Source: Deltaproteobacteria bacterium RIFCSPHIGHO2_02_FULL_44_16 (GTDB taxonomy: Bacteria > UBA10199 > 2-02-FULL-44-16). Taken from it: 64,000 bases of DNA. Positions 55,417-64,000 of this stretch are shown here, in pieces; position 1 is the first letter of the stretch, and every line of letters begins with the position of its first letter. The notes under the pieces are model-generated. The model was not told where the DNA came from. It ran no database searches and saw only the letters and a program-made list of their open reading frames with translations. Location of the stretch: contig MGRM01000009.1 of NCBI GenBank assembly GCA_001798185.1, positions 21,745-85,744 on the forward strand, read 5' to 3'. Position numbers and translations under genes: made by a program.

Positions 55417-56142
55417 TTAAAATGACAAATCATCAATATCGGGAATACTGTCTTCTTTTGGCGGAGTGGTGTCCGCCGGACGCGGACGTGGTTTTGAGGG
55501 AGCTGGTTTGGAAAAACCGTGACGGTGAAGAGAGAGATCATTACTGTTACTCTGTACCACTTCGATACGACGACGCGATTGTTTTTCCCATTTCTTGAGC
55601 GCTTTTTCGAGAAGAGGTTGATTCATCGACCACAGCAGCGAATGCTCTCCCTCTAAATGAGTTTCTGAAAAAAGACGATAGCCAATGGAAAAAGTTTGAA
55701 ATCCTGTTTCATCAGGTCCACCCCACGCCACAAACGTTGCTGGTTCCTGGATTTGAACTCGAACAGGAAAATCGGGATTAAAATCGGTACGCAAAAAACC
55801 GACAATATTCAGATTGAGCCGCAGAACCCACATCGGTTCTTTCAGTCCTTTCAGAATAAGCATGAGCTCATCCAAAAATGTCATTTGATTGAGATTGGCG
55901 CGATTGATTTGTTGTTTTCCATTGTACGTTGAAATCTCGAGATTATCTGGAACCACAATTCCAAAAAAAGAACGAAGAAAATTAAAAACTTGTTCGAAGA
56001 ACCAGACGTTGCTTTCTTCGGGATTCATTCGTGTAAAATCAACATTGGCATTAAATCCCCAACTCCCTACAACGTGCTGACGTTTTGTCGATTCATTCAA
56101 AAAATCATCAAGCCCCGTTGGAATGTTTACTTTACGTTCCAT
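55417..56142 (-). CDS. Unknown protein coupled to the APC permease
   Basis: 241 residues. A mostly beta/alpha body (WVLRLNLNIVGFLRTDF, FVAWGGPDETGFQTFSIGYRLF) followed by a disordered Pro/Lys-rich tail (SKPAPSKPRPRPADTTPPK) and acidic end. No signal peptide or membrane segment. Its ATG overlaps the permease stop by one base (TAATG), so it is made with it; a cytoplasmic partner or regulator is a guess. Not recognised. Confidence 0.55.
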   Translation of the reverse strand: MERKVNIPTGLDDFLNESTKRQHVVGSWGFNANVDFTRMNPEESNVWFFEQVFNFLRSFFGIVVPDNLEISTYNGKQQINRANLNQMTFLDELMLILKGLKEPMWVLRLNLNIVGFLRTDFNPDFPVRVQIQEPATFVAWGGPDETGFQTFSIGYRLFSETHLEGEHSLLWSMNQPLLEKALKKWEKQSRRRIEVVQSNSNDLSLHRHGFSKPAPSKPRPRPADTTPPKEDSIPDIDDLSF

Positions 56143-58151
56143 TATGAGAGCTCATAGTGAAGTTCATGTTGTGGCCAAAGAATACGAGCAAAGACTTTGC
56201 GTCCACTTTCTGCGGCAAGATATCCCCAACAAAAGGCTAAGCGTTCGAGCTGAACATCAGGAGTTGTTTTTTCTGATCGACCCAAAATAATTTCCGAGAC
56301 ATCCAGTTCATACGCCACTTTTGCAATGGCAAAACTAGGATCGGTTGCCGGAACAAGAATCGGGATGACATGCGTTCCAAAACGTTCCGCAAGTTTCACG
56401 ACATTCGACATGAGTTCCCGATCTCGCTCGCGCAGCGCTTGTTCTTTTTCAAATTCTAACTCACCACCTTCAGCCATGGAAAGACGATCAACCGTAAAGA
56501 CAATGATATCCATTGTTTGCGGATCAATACGCTCCAAGGTTTTGCGAAGAGCATACAAATTGTGCGGATCTCTTGCGGCAACCAAAATTCTTTTTTCATG
56601 AATACATCCACAGGATGCAGGTGTAATGGTTTTCTCAAAACGAATATTCACCGGTTCAAAATGTCCTTTTTCATCTTCGCGATGTCGCTGCATGCGTTCG
56701 GAAATCATGAGAACGGTAAAAAAGAAAACGACAAATGAAACACCCCATGTGGTAGCAATGGTTTTGGTAAAGAAATTTGTGGCACCAATCACAAAAAGGA
56801 CAACGACCATAAATAAAAGAGTGAGCGGAATTTCAACAGAACCAATACGTATATTACCGGGAACTTTCCATTCACGCGGCGATTTATCTTTAAAACGAAG
56901 AATGGCAACCGCAAGCGTTTGAGTCACAAAACTCCAAATGACACCGAAGGCGTATGCTTCACCGAGAAGATAAACATCCCCACGACATAAAAGCACGGCA
57001 ATGATCTGAGCAATCACAATCGTCAAAAAAATACGATGGGTCGTCCCGTAACGGGGATGAAGACGGCGAAACCAATCCGCGAGCACTCCATCTTCGGCAA
57101 CGCTATTCAGAACTCCGTTCGCTCCCACAAAGGCCGTGTTACAAGCGCCGGCTAAAATAAGAGCGCCAACAACAACTACAACTCCCTGAAAAATAAGTTT
57201 CGGCAAAATAGGACCTGCGAGATACATGGTTAACCCTGACATCAGGTTGTCATAATACTGTGGTCGGACATCGTCAGGAATAATCATCACCGCAAAAAAA
57301 GAACAAACAGCCGTAAAACAAAAACTCGTGATAAAAATAATGACCGCGGCTCTTTTCATGTTTTTCAATTTTGGCTTTGCAATCTCGCGATAGACTTGAG
57401 CAAGGGTCTCTTCACCACTCATGGCAAGAACGGAGTGGCTGATGGCAATAATAATTCCGATAGCACCGATACTTCGCATCCAATCGAATCCTTGAAGCCA
57501 TCCCAATTTTTCAGAATGAATTTCAGGCATAAAGGGGGGAAGTGGTTGAGGATGCAAAATAAGAGTAATAACGCTCCAGGCAATTAACGTCACCACCATC
57601 ACTGTGGTCATATACATAATGCGAAGGGCTTTCTCGCTCGATTCATGAATGCCAATAACGTTCTTGCGCCAAAAATAGAGGAGAATACTGATAGAAATAA
57701 ACATGGCAGTAATGTTGGTCGGTAAAACAAAATTAATTTCATTATGTGCTAAAAGGTCATTGAGAAAACCTGCAAGATATTGACCGGCAGCAACCGAACT
57801 AATAGGTCCAGTCAAAATAAAATCGAAAATGAGAGCTGAGACTGCAAGTTTCGCAAGTGTTCCTCCCATGGCCGCTTTTACCACACGATACACACCGGCA
57901 CGAACAAACATTCCACACGATTCAATATACGTTGCCCGTACAAAGTTGGCAAAAATCATAATGATCGCAATAAACCAGGGAGCCGCCTTCCCCACCGATT
58001 GCTCGACAATGCCGCCGATATAATATGCCGTTGATGCTAGATCGCAGAGCACAATGGCAGCTGCTCGCCAATAGGAAATAAAAGACAACATCCCGGTCGT
58101 TAAAATAACGGCCGTCGTCGCCTTCCGGTATGGGGCCATCTGGTCATTCAT
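56142..58151 (-). CDS. APC-superfamily amino-acid permease with C-terminal USP-like domain
   Basis: 669 residues. The first ~480 have about 12 membrane helices of the APC fold (GFDWMRSIGAIGIIIAISH, AMSGEETLAQVYREIA as the helix-6 region). The last ~160 form a cytoplasmic Universal-stress-protein-like domain (RILVAARDPHNLYALRKTL, IIVFTVDRLSM, VSEIILGRSEKTT). Transporters with USP tails are known; the tail may bind nucleotide and gate transport. The substrate is unknown. It follows a PtsN-like gene by 9 bases. Confidence 0.88.
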   Translation of the reverse strand: MNDQMAPYRKATTAVILTTGMLSFISYWRAAAIVLCDLASTAYYIGGIVEQSVGKAAPWFIAIIMIFANFVRATYIESCGMFVRAGVYRVVKAAMGGTLAKLAVSALIFDFILTGPISSVAAGQYLAGFLNDLLAHNEINFVLPTNITAMFISISILLYFWRKNVIGIHESSEKALRIMYMTTVMVVTLIAWSVITLILHPQPLPPFMPEIHSEKLGWLQGFDWMRSIGAIGIIIAISHSVLAMSGEETLAQVYREIAKPKLKNMKRAAVIIFITSFCFTAVCSFFAVMIIPDDVRPQYYDNLMSGLTMYLAGPILPKLIFQGVVVVVGALILAGACNTAFVGANGVLNSVAEDGVLADWFRRLHPRYGTTHRIFLTIVIAQIIAVLLCRGDVYLLGEAYAFGVIWSFVTQTLAVAILRFKDKSPREWKVPGNIRIGSVEIPLTLLFMVVVLFVIGATNFFTKTIATTWGVSFVVFFFTVLMISERMQRHREDEKGHFEPVNIRFEKTITPASCGCIHEKRILVAARDPHNLYALRKTLERIDPQTMDIIVFTVDRLSMAEGGELEFEKEQALRERDRELMSNVVKLAERFGTHVIPILVPATDPSFAIAKVAYELDVSEIILGRSEKTTPDVQLERLAFCWGYLAAESGRKVFARILWPQHELHYELS

Positions 58152-58160
58152 GACAGAAAG

Positions 58161-58640
58161 TTATTCTTTCTCAATTTGACGTTCACGCTTTTGAATTGCA
58201 GAAAAAATTTGATCTGGTTTGGTCATGTGCGAAATCTTTGCAACGAAATCGGGATCTGAAAAAACAGCAGCGATTCGCGCCAAAAGCTTGAGATGTTTTC
58301 CAAACTCTTTCTCTTCTGTCGAAGAAAAGAAAAGACAAAAAACATGAGCCGTCAGAGAACTCGGATCTCCTGCATCCATAATTCCTTCAGGTGCAATTCC
58401 AGCAATCATCGTAATATCTGAAACTTCGGGAACGCGAGCATGAGGAACAGCAACTCCCATCGGTAAAAAGGTTGAGGAACACGCTTCCCGTTCTTCAATC
58501 GCATGAAGAAGGCTTTTGGGATTTGCAATGCCTGTGCGTTTGGAAAGTTCTGTTACTAACTCTTCGAGAACTTCTAATTTTGTCGTGGCCTTAAGAGGAA
58601 CGACAATAGACTCAGGCGTCATGTAATGAGACAACTGCAT
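58161..58640 (-). CDS. PTS EIIA domain protein (PtsN/fructose-type)
   Basis: 159 residues, one PTS_EIIA type-2 domain: LSHYMTPESIVVPLKATTK, LLHAIEEREACSSTFLPMG and the phosphorylation site GVAVPHARVPEV (His), then VFCLFFSSTEEKEFGKHLKLLARIA. Such proteins are phosphorylated by HPr/NPr and act as regulators, here probably of the adjacent permease. No sugar PTS genes are nearby. Confidence 0.88.
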   Translation of the reverse strand: MQLSHYMTPESIVVPLKATTKLEVLEELVTELSKRTGIANPKSLLHAIEEREACSSTFLPMGVAVPHARVPEVSDITMIAGIAPEGIMDAGDPSSLTAHVFCLFFSSTEEKEFGKHLKLLARIAAVFSDPDFVAKISHMTKPDQIFSAIQKRERQIEKE

Positions 58641-58784
58641 ATGGTATTTTTTCGCTCGTGCGAATCTAAGGACTGCTCAAAGCCTTCGACTTTGCTGCGC
58701 GACCAAGCAAGCTTGGCCTTGCATTTCGCGACTCGCTAGCATGGGGGTCCTAGTGTGTCACGAAAAAACTCTCCCGCATTGATC
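58641..58784. repeat. Palindromic intergenic element, copy 2
   Basis: Between CarD and the PtsN-like gene. Holds TTCGC-TCGT-GCGAA, CCAAGC-AA-GCTTGG and the CGCGACTCGCTA core shared with 24898-25003. Confidence 0.6.
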
Positions 58785-59303
58785 TTACTTGAAAATGTCA
58801 TCTATCTCTCCAGCCACTTCTTCCTCTTCGATCTCTTGAGAAATGGAGAGTTCTTTCATAATCAGCGTTCTGGCGGTATCAAGCATTTTTCGTTCGCCGA
58901 AGGAGAGTTCTTTATCAAACCGAAGAAGCATCAGATCCCGAAGCACTTCCGCAATTTCATAAATCGAGCCGGTTTTGATTTTATCCATGTATTCACGATA
59001 ACGACGATTCCACGTCTGTTCACAAATGGAAATATCTCGTTCTCGTAAAATTTCATACACAATGCCGACTTCACTCCCCTTTATCACTTCTCGCAAACCG
59101 ACATTTCGAACATTGCCGGTAGGAACCATAATTGTCATGCCAGTATCGAGAATTTTCAAAATATAAAACTTTTGCTTATTTCCCGCAATTTCCCGCGTCT
59201 CAATGGAATGAACACGACCAACCCCATGAGCCGGATAAACCGCCATATCTCCAACTTTAAACTCTCGATTCAGTAGTGATCTTACTTCTTGTGCCTTACT
59301 CAT
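58785..59303 (-). CDS. CarD-family transcriptional regulator
   Basis: 172 residues. N-terminal Tudor-like RNA polymerase-interaction domain (FKVGDMAVYPAHGVGRVHSIE, QKFYILKILDTGMTIMVPTGN) and a helical C-terminus with RRYREYMDKIKTGSIYEIAEVLRDL, both typical of CarD. CarD binds RNA polymerase beta and stabilises open complexes at rRNA and other promoters. GGAGGGG precedes the ATG. An acidic tail (EIEEEEVAGEIDDIF) is added. Confidence 0.92.
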   Translation of the reverse strand: MSKAQEVRSLLNREFKVGDMAVYPAHGVGRVHSIETREIAGNKQKFYILKILDTGMTIMVPTGNVRNVGLREVIKGSEVGIVYEILRERDISICEQTWNRRYREYMDKIKTGSIYEIAEVLRDLMLLRFDKELSFGERKMLDTARTLIMKELSISQEIEEEEVAGEIDDIFK

Positions 59304-59625
59304 TTGACCCCTCCAATTTCTGGCTTTTTGTGTGAGGACAACACGTTAAAAAGGTTGAAAATTCAACTACTTCATCTCTCTTTTCCTTTCACTGTGGTTC
59401 CAGCGTATATCACAGCCCCCCACAAGCGTCAACGCAACGTATCGTTTTTTAAAATGTTTTTATCTATCAAACCTCAATGTTCATTTCTCTGACCTGCCGC
59501 TTTATCTTTTTTCATTCTCCATCGGAAAATGAAGATGTTTTTAAAAAAATGACATCAAGCTCTTGCCTTCTCAAACAAATTCGTTCACTAAGCACGAAAC
59601 ACTTTCCGCGCAGGACAGCATCAAA
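59304..59625. other. Gene-free stretch between carD and tRNA-Phe
   Basis: About 320 bases, AT-rich. Contains the short palindrome GTTGAA-AA-TTCAAC near 59354. It must hold promoters for carD (minus) and the tRNA (plus), but none is convincing enough to place. Confidence 0.4.
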
Positions 59626-59698
<73 letters not shown>

Positions 59699-59701
59699 CA
59701 A

Positions 59702-59756
59702 AACTTGGCGTCAGCCAAGTTTCCCGAAGAACGTGAACGAAAACTGACGCCAAGTT
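59702..59756 (+). terminator. 13-bp perfect inverted repeat just 3' of tRNA-Phe
   Basis: AACTTGGCGTCAG / CTGACGCCAAGTT with a 29-base loop, directly after the tRNA. No strong T run follows. Could shape tRNA 3' processing or be an attachment-site or repeat remnant; the role is uncertain. Confidence 0.5.
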
Positions 59757-59839
59757 CGTTCTTCGTTATTTCGTTCTTCAATTTTTCGGAGATCTTGCGA
59801 AGGTGAGTCCCTAACTCTCCTTTCTCAAGCTTCCGAAAC

Positions 59840-59876
59840 AAAAAGGCGGAGGAGCTTTCGGCTCCCCCGCCTTTTT
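59840..59876. terminator. Bidirectional rho-independent terminator
   Basis: Stem AAAAAGGCGG-A-GGAGC / GCTCC-C-CCGCCTTTTT with loop TTTCG, T runs on both strands. It ends the tRNA transcript (plus) and that of the small genes at 59.9-60.7 kb (minus). Confidence 0.92.
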
Positions 59877-59947
59877 ATGTCTGCATCTTTGTTTTCGATG
59901 CGTGTCTCACATCCTTAGTATCGGCACGCTTTTCGATTTGTTGCTCT

Positions 59948-60259
59948 CTATTTCACTAAATTTAATTTTTCCGCCATCTTCATCATGGCAGCAGCAGCAT
60001 TGTCTTCGATGAGTTCGTTATATTCTGATTGATCAAAGAGACTCCAAATTTCTTCATCAGTCATTTCATTTAAATCAAAATCGACAGAGCGATACGCCAC
60101 ATTCCCCGTCGCTTCGCGCGTCACTTGATTTGCAAAAAGATTTCGATTGCGGTCGAGTCGTTCTCGAAATTTCGGATGACTCATAATCGGAACTTTATGT
60201 TCGATAAAATACTCAACGACTTTAATGAGATCTTCTCGTGTCCATTTTTTCTTTGTCAT
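59948..60259 (-). CDS. Small unknown protein (103 residues)
   Basis: Start at the ATG with AGGGGG seven bases upstream, 10 bases after the preceding gene's stop. Helical and charged (WTREDLIKVVEYFIEHKVPI, LNEMTDEEIWSLFDQSEYN). No signal peptide. Not recognised. In operon with the 133-residue protein; together with the next genes it forms an accessory patch beside the tRNA. Confidence 0.6.
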   Translation of the reverse strand: MTKKKWTREDLIKVVEYFIEHKVPIMSHPKFRERLDRNRNLFANQVTREATGNVAYRSVDFDLNEMTDEEIWSLFDQSEYNELIEDNAAAAMMKMAEKLNLVK

Positions 60260-60269
60260 AAGAACCCCC

Positions 60270-60671
60270 TTATACAAGCTTCTGACTTGAATCATCTCGC
60301 AAAATAAGCCCTTGATCAGCAGCATCGCAATATACTTGTTCAAACATCCCATCCATAAAGAGTGAAAACGCGTCCGCAACCCTTCCATCTTTCAACATTG
60401 TTGTAACGATGTGAGCAAAACTCATTGCGCGATCTTGGGCAGTCCATTTTTTGGCAGTATTCCAAAGGCCTGAGGTCTGAAACCCTGTTCGCGTTTTATC
60501 AGCAAATTGTGCTCGTTGATCTGGAGAAAGTTCTGATACAGCAACCTCTCCCGTTTTCGTCTCTGAAATGTTTCCAACCCCATCTTGAGAAAGATCGAAA
60601 TCTTCAAAAGGTTTCCCGGCTAAAATATCTCTTGAGGTTTTCACCGGATCAAATTTTCCAGCACTCCACAT
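60270..60671 (-). CDS. Unknown protein (133 residues)
   Basis: AAAGGAGG sits 4 bases before the ATG. Starts MWSAGKFDPVKTSRDILAGK; the second half is helical (AKKWTAQDRAMSFAHIVTTM, DAFSLFMDGMFEQVYCDA). No signal peptide. First gene of a two-gene operon. Not recognised. Confidence 0.6.
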   Translation of the reverse strand: MWSAGKFDPVKTSRDILAGKPFEDFDLSQDGVGNISETKTGEVAVSELSPDQRAQFADKTRTGFQTSGLWNTAKKWTAQDRAMSFAHIVTTMLKDGRVADAFSLFMDGMFEQVYCDAADQGLILRDDSSQKLV

Positions 60672-60928
60672 AGAACCTCCTTTTGCTTCACTTAAAGCTA
60701 GTGCAAATAACTTGCCAAAAAAAAGATCGAAATATACTTCTTATCTTATTGAAATCATTGAATTTATTTTGATCCCTCTTTTCGACACCTTTCTAAGACG
60801 GGGAAGAAACTCCCCGTTAAAGGGGCCTTTCAAAGACATTATCGTCACAAAACGAAAAAGGTTGTTTCATCTTGCACTTCACATCACAATTTGGTTACTC
60901 ACCATTTGCTGCGCCCATCGAGAAACCC

Positions 60929-61375
60929 ATGAAGCAAAAACCATCTCCTCCAAACGGTAAGTCTGCCGAAGAAATTCGCTATCAGAATATTATTCTCGAA
61001 GATATGCGATCCCAGATTCAAACGATCGCTGAAGGACAGATCTCTCTTCGCATAGAGCTCAATACGAAAATTGATCATCTCGATCAAAGACTCACCCCTG
61101 AAATCAAGTTTACTCAACAGGTTCTAAAAACAATAAATGACAACCTTACAGGTGAAATTCAAAATTTACGCGTTGATGTACAAAGAGTAGACAATAGCCT
61201 TAATAGGGTAGAAACCAAACTCAGCGCTGATATTCAAAGAGTAGAGAAAAAATTGACTGCTGAAATTCAAAGAGTTGAGCTGACACTGTCAAAAAAAATT
61301 GATCGTCAAGGTGAAAAAGTCGAACGACACGATCAAGAGATTATTACGCTCAAAGCTGCAGCTGCTGCCCTATAA
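60929..61375 (+). CDS. Coiled-coil protein of unknown function
   Basis: 148 residues, almost entirely one coiled coil with near-repeats of an 11-14 residue unit: LNTKIDHLDQRL, LRVDVQRVDNSLNRVE, LSADIQRVEKKL, LTAEIQRVELTLS, KKIDRQGEKVERHDQE. Hydrophobic positions follow heptads. No membrane segment. The start (MKQKPSPPNG) is chosen because the upstream extension adds only an odd hydrophobic stretch; its ribosome site is weak. Unknown role, possibly a filament or adaptor. Convergent with the phase-variable gene by 5 bases. Confidence 0.6.
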   Translation: MKQKPSPPNGKSAEEIRYQNIILEDMRSQIQTIAEGQISLRIELNTKIDHLDQRLTPEIKFTQQVLKTINDNLTGEIQNLRVDVQRVDNSLNRVETKLSADIQRVEKKLTAEIQRVELTLSKKIDRQGEKVERHDQEIITLKAAAAAL

Positions 61376-61380
61376 TCGCA

Positions 61381-62491
<1,111 letters not shown>

Positions 62492-62512
62492 GGCTTCGCT
62501 CCTTTTTTCTGG

Positions 62513-62535
62513 ATTCCTGCTTTCGCAGGAATGAC
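62513..62535. repeat. REP-like half element (single hairpin)
   Basis: ATTCCTGC-TTTC-GCAGGAAT followed by GAC. Same as the second hairpin at 15721-15743 except for two substitutions that keep the pair (C-G becomes T-A). It lies between the phase-variable gene and the ferredoxin gene. Confidence 0.75.
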
Positions 62536-62552
62536 ATTTTTCACCAGATCCT

Positions 62553-62957
62553 TTATTCATGACTACTTTCGCCTTTTCTCCCAAAAGGTTGCGTGAAATC
62601 ACATGTTTCCTTTTCGGCTAAAGGTTCAAACAATTTATTTGCAATACAGTGCTGCTCGAATAACTCACGACAATCATTTGCCGTCACTTCATTATACATC
62701 TGCGTTTTTGGTCCGTCAGGACCAGGCATGAGATTTTGTTCTCTGTAGGTGGAAAATTCTTCTTCGGAAATCGGACCGATCACGAGAACATTTGGACCTT
62801 TCGTGCATCGACCATAACAACCGCCATCAGCGACAAGAATATCTTTGGAGAGCCCTTTTTTTTGCACGAGACATTCAAAAGCTTCTTTCGTATCGCGCGA
62901 AAAATTGGCAGTGCAGCTTTTCCCTTTGCAGACACAGATTTTATATTTAGAGACCAT
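62553..62957 (-). CDS. Thioredoxin-like [2Fe-2S] ferredoxin
   Basis: 134 residues. The four cluster cysteines are in CVCKGKSC (C-x4-C as in the shethna/NuoE-like type) and GGCYGRCTKGPNVLV. This arrangement identifies the thioredoxin-fold 2Fe-2S ferredoxins related to the NuoE C-terminal domain. A C-terminal extension has further Cys (CRELFEQHC). Soluble electron carrier, partner unknown. The start is the ATG before VSKYKICVC. Divergent from rlmE. Confidence 0.85.
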   Translation of the reverse strand: MVSKYKICVCKGKSCTANFSRDTKEAFECLVQKKGLSKDILVADGGCYGRCTKGPNVLVIGPISEEEFSTYREQNLMPGPDGPKTQMYNEVTANDCRELFEQHCIANKLFEPLAEKETCDFTQPFGRKGESSHE

Positions 62958-63000
62958 ACGCAGGATAAAACAAAGACTCCTCAAAAGAACAAGGTGTATT

Positions 63001-63609
63001 ATGGCATACGATCGTAAAGATCATTACTACAAAAAAGCAAAAGCAGAAGGGAAAGCATCGCGAGCTGCATACAAAATAATGCAACTTCAAGAACGCTTTC
63101 GTCTTGTGCAACGTGGAGATCACATCATCGATCTCGGCTGTGCTCCTGGAGGCTGGCTTCAGGAACTCTCGATCCTCACAGGGCCAGAAGGAAAAGTCAT
63201 CGGTATCGACCTCCAACCGCTGACAATTTCACTGCCGAAAAATTCAATGTTTATTCAGGGATCCATCGAAGACAATGAGAGCGTGCGCTCTCTTCAACAA
63301 ACACTCGGCACCAAAGCAGATCTGATTGTTTCTGATATAGCTCCGAAAACATCGGGCGTTGCGTTTGCTGATGCCTATCGTTCGTACGAATTGGCACTGC
63401 TTGCTTTTGAAACCTGTTTGCAATTATTGAAATCAGGCGGAAGTTTTGTCGCCAAAATTTTTACTGGTGAAGAACTCAATGAATATCGAATGAAACTCAA
63501 ACCTTATTTTGAAAAAATCTCAACGGTGACTCCACCTGCAACGCGTAAATCTTCAGCAGAAACGTATGTTATTTGTGTCGGTTTTCGAAACATAAAAAAA
63601 TCCATCTGA
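63001..63609 (+). CDS. rlmE: 23S rRNA (uridine2552-2'-O)-methyltransferase RlmE (FtsJ/RrmJ)
   Basis: 202 residues. KASRAAYKIMQLQERF, SAM loop IIDLGCAPGGWLQEL, IGIDLQPL, catalytic Asp in LIVSDIAPKTSG, Lys in FVAKIFTGEE and Glu in SSAETYVIC (the K-D-K-E tetrad). It 2'-O-methylates U2552 in the A loop late in large-subunit assembly. A longer frame upstream would run into the divergent ferredoxin gene. Confidence 0.96.
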   Translation: MAYDRKDHYYKKAKAEGKASRAAYKIMQLQERFRLVQRGDHIIDLGCAPGGWLQELSILTGPEGKVIGIDLQPLTISLPKNSMFIQGSIEDNESVRSLQQTLGTKADLIVSDIAPKTSGVAFADAYRSYELALLAFETCLQLLKSGGSFVAKIFTGEELNEYRMKLKPYFEKISTVTPPATRKSSAETYVICVGFRNIKKSI

Positions 63610-63634
63610 CGATTTCATCAGATGGATTTTATAT
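63597..63634 (+). terminator. Rho-independent terminator of rlmE
   Basis: 13-bp stem AAAATCCATCTGA / TCAGATGGATTTT with an 8-base loop; the rlmE stop codon lies in the left arm. Confidence 0.88.
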
Positions 63635-63780
63635 GGGGAAGGAGATGGGGGATGTTGGTGCGAGGGCTTTCTCCTTCCCCCCTGCCCTCGCAAACTTTGA
63701 TGCGATATTGACAGAGGAGAGATGCTCTCCTAGGTTCGGTTTTCTTATCGCTGTCAGAAAAGAAAGGTTGCTCCCTTTTT

Positions 63781-64000
63781 ATGGTGAAATTTCTCCCGGT
63801 CTTAAAGCATATCCTTCCCTGGCTTGCCGCCCTTGCCATTTTTGGCTATCTTTTTCATCTTTATCCCATAGCCCAAGTCTGGAAAGCCGCTCAATATGTG
63901 CAACCCCTCGCTTTTTCTCTCTTTGCCCTCGGTTATTTTCTTTTCATTTTTTTGACTGATACCGCGGTCACAAGGTGGGTCATTGCTCGTTTTGCGAAAC
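63781..64000 (+). CDS. N-terminal part of a membrane protein (runs off the window)
   Basis: 73 codons without a stop from the ATG at 63781. Two membrane helices are visible (HILPWLAALAIFGYLFHLYP and AFSLFALGYFLFIFLTD), with a polar linker KAAQYVQ. The pattern recalls lysylphosphatidylglycerol synthase/flippase-like (UPF0104) proteins, but too little is seen to be sure. AGAAAGG lies 13 bases upstream, a wide spacing. Confidence 0.5.
   Translation, partial: MVKFLPVLKHILPWLAALAIFGYLFHLYPIAQVWKAAQYVQPLAFSLFALGYFLFIFLTDTAVTRWVIARFAK

Noticed and set aside
63390..63408. Possible second sigma-54 site (TTGGCAC ... TTGC) within rlmE
   Set aside because: GG and GC are 8 bases apart instead of 10, and no gene starts downstream of it.

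Overview
The window looks like chromosomal DNA of a Gram-negative, rod-type bacterium with an outer membrane. Support comes from a BamA/TamA-type barrel protein beside TamB, an outer-membrane porin, a peptidoglycan (PG) recycling set and a complete-looking divisome operon. A C-terminal CGC + membrane helix + basic tail on the first protein (MYXO-CTERM-like), a CarD regulator, a VKOR-DsbA fusion and a 7-POTRA Omp85 protein suggest a deltaproteobacterial lineage (Myxococcota / Bdellovibrionota / uncultured relatives). This is an inference; no 16S gene is present. G+C is moderate by eye. Genes are tightly packed with many ATGA or TAATG stop/start overlaps.

Layout. 0-3 kb: 3' part of a surface protein and adenosine deaminase. 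3-9.6 kb (minus): the macromolecular-synthesis operon rpsU-yqeY-dnaG-rpoD followed by VKOR-DsbA, with an rRNA/tRNA uracil methyltransferase upstream. 9.7-15.7 kb: an ACT-domain protein, a tiny SWIB-like protein, and a 1663-residue unknown protein preceded by a textbook sigma-54 promoter. 15.7-31.6 kb (minus): the dcw cluster mraZ-STAS-rsmH-ftsL-ftsI-murF-mraY-ftsW-murG-murB-ddl-ftsQ-ftsA-ftsZ, then mltD. murC, murD and murE are absent from it, and the MurB homologue lacks catalytic residues. A sigma-70 promoter and TGGGN boxes (MraZ operator) precede mraZ. 31.7-42.2 kb (plus): CPBP protease, LD-carboxypeptidase, beta-lactamase-fold hydrolase, mpl, tamB and a seven-POTRA Omp85 protein, an envelope and PG-recycling block. 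42-48 kb: CDP-alcohol phosphotransferase, porin, response regulator, RidA, methyltransferase, leucyl aminopeptidase. 48.5-54.7 kb: an unknown HExxH protein, then tmk-holB-ricT-metG. 54.7-59.3 kb (minus): two unknown proteins, an APC permease with a USP-like tail, a PtsN-like IIA protein and CarD. 59.6-62.5 kb: tRNA-Phe followed by an accessory patch of unrecognised genes ending in a gene with a (CT)30 tract. 62.5-64 kb: 2Fe-2S ferredoxin, rlmE and the start of a membrane protein.

The strongest candidates for something new are: (i) the (CT)30 tract just inside an unknown gene at 61.4-62.5 kb, which places the gene out of frame by exactly one repeat unit, as expected of a phase-variable contingency locus; (ii) the giant unknown gene under an apparent sigma-54 promoter; (iii) a dcw cluster with a catalytically degenerate MurB and no murC/D/E; and (iv) several palindromic elements, two of them lying in frame inside protein-coding genes. 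All function calls come from reading motifs; no database search was possible.
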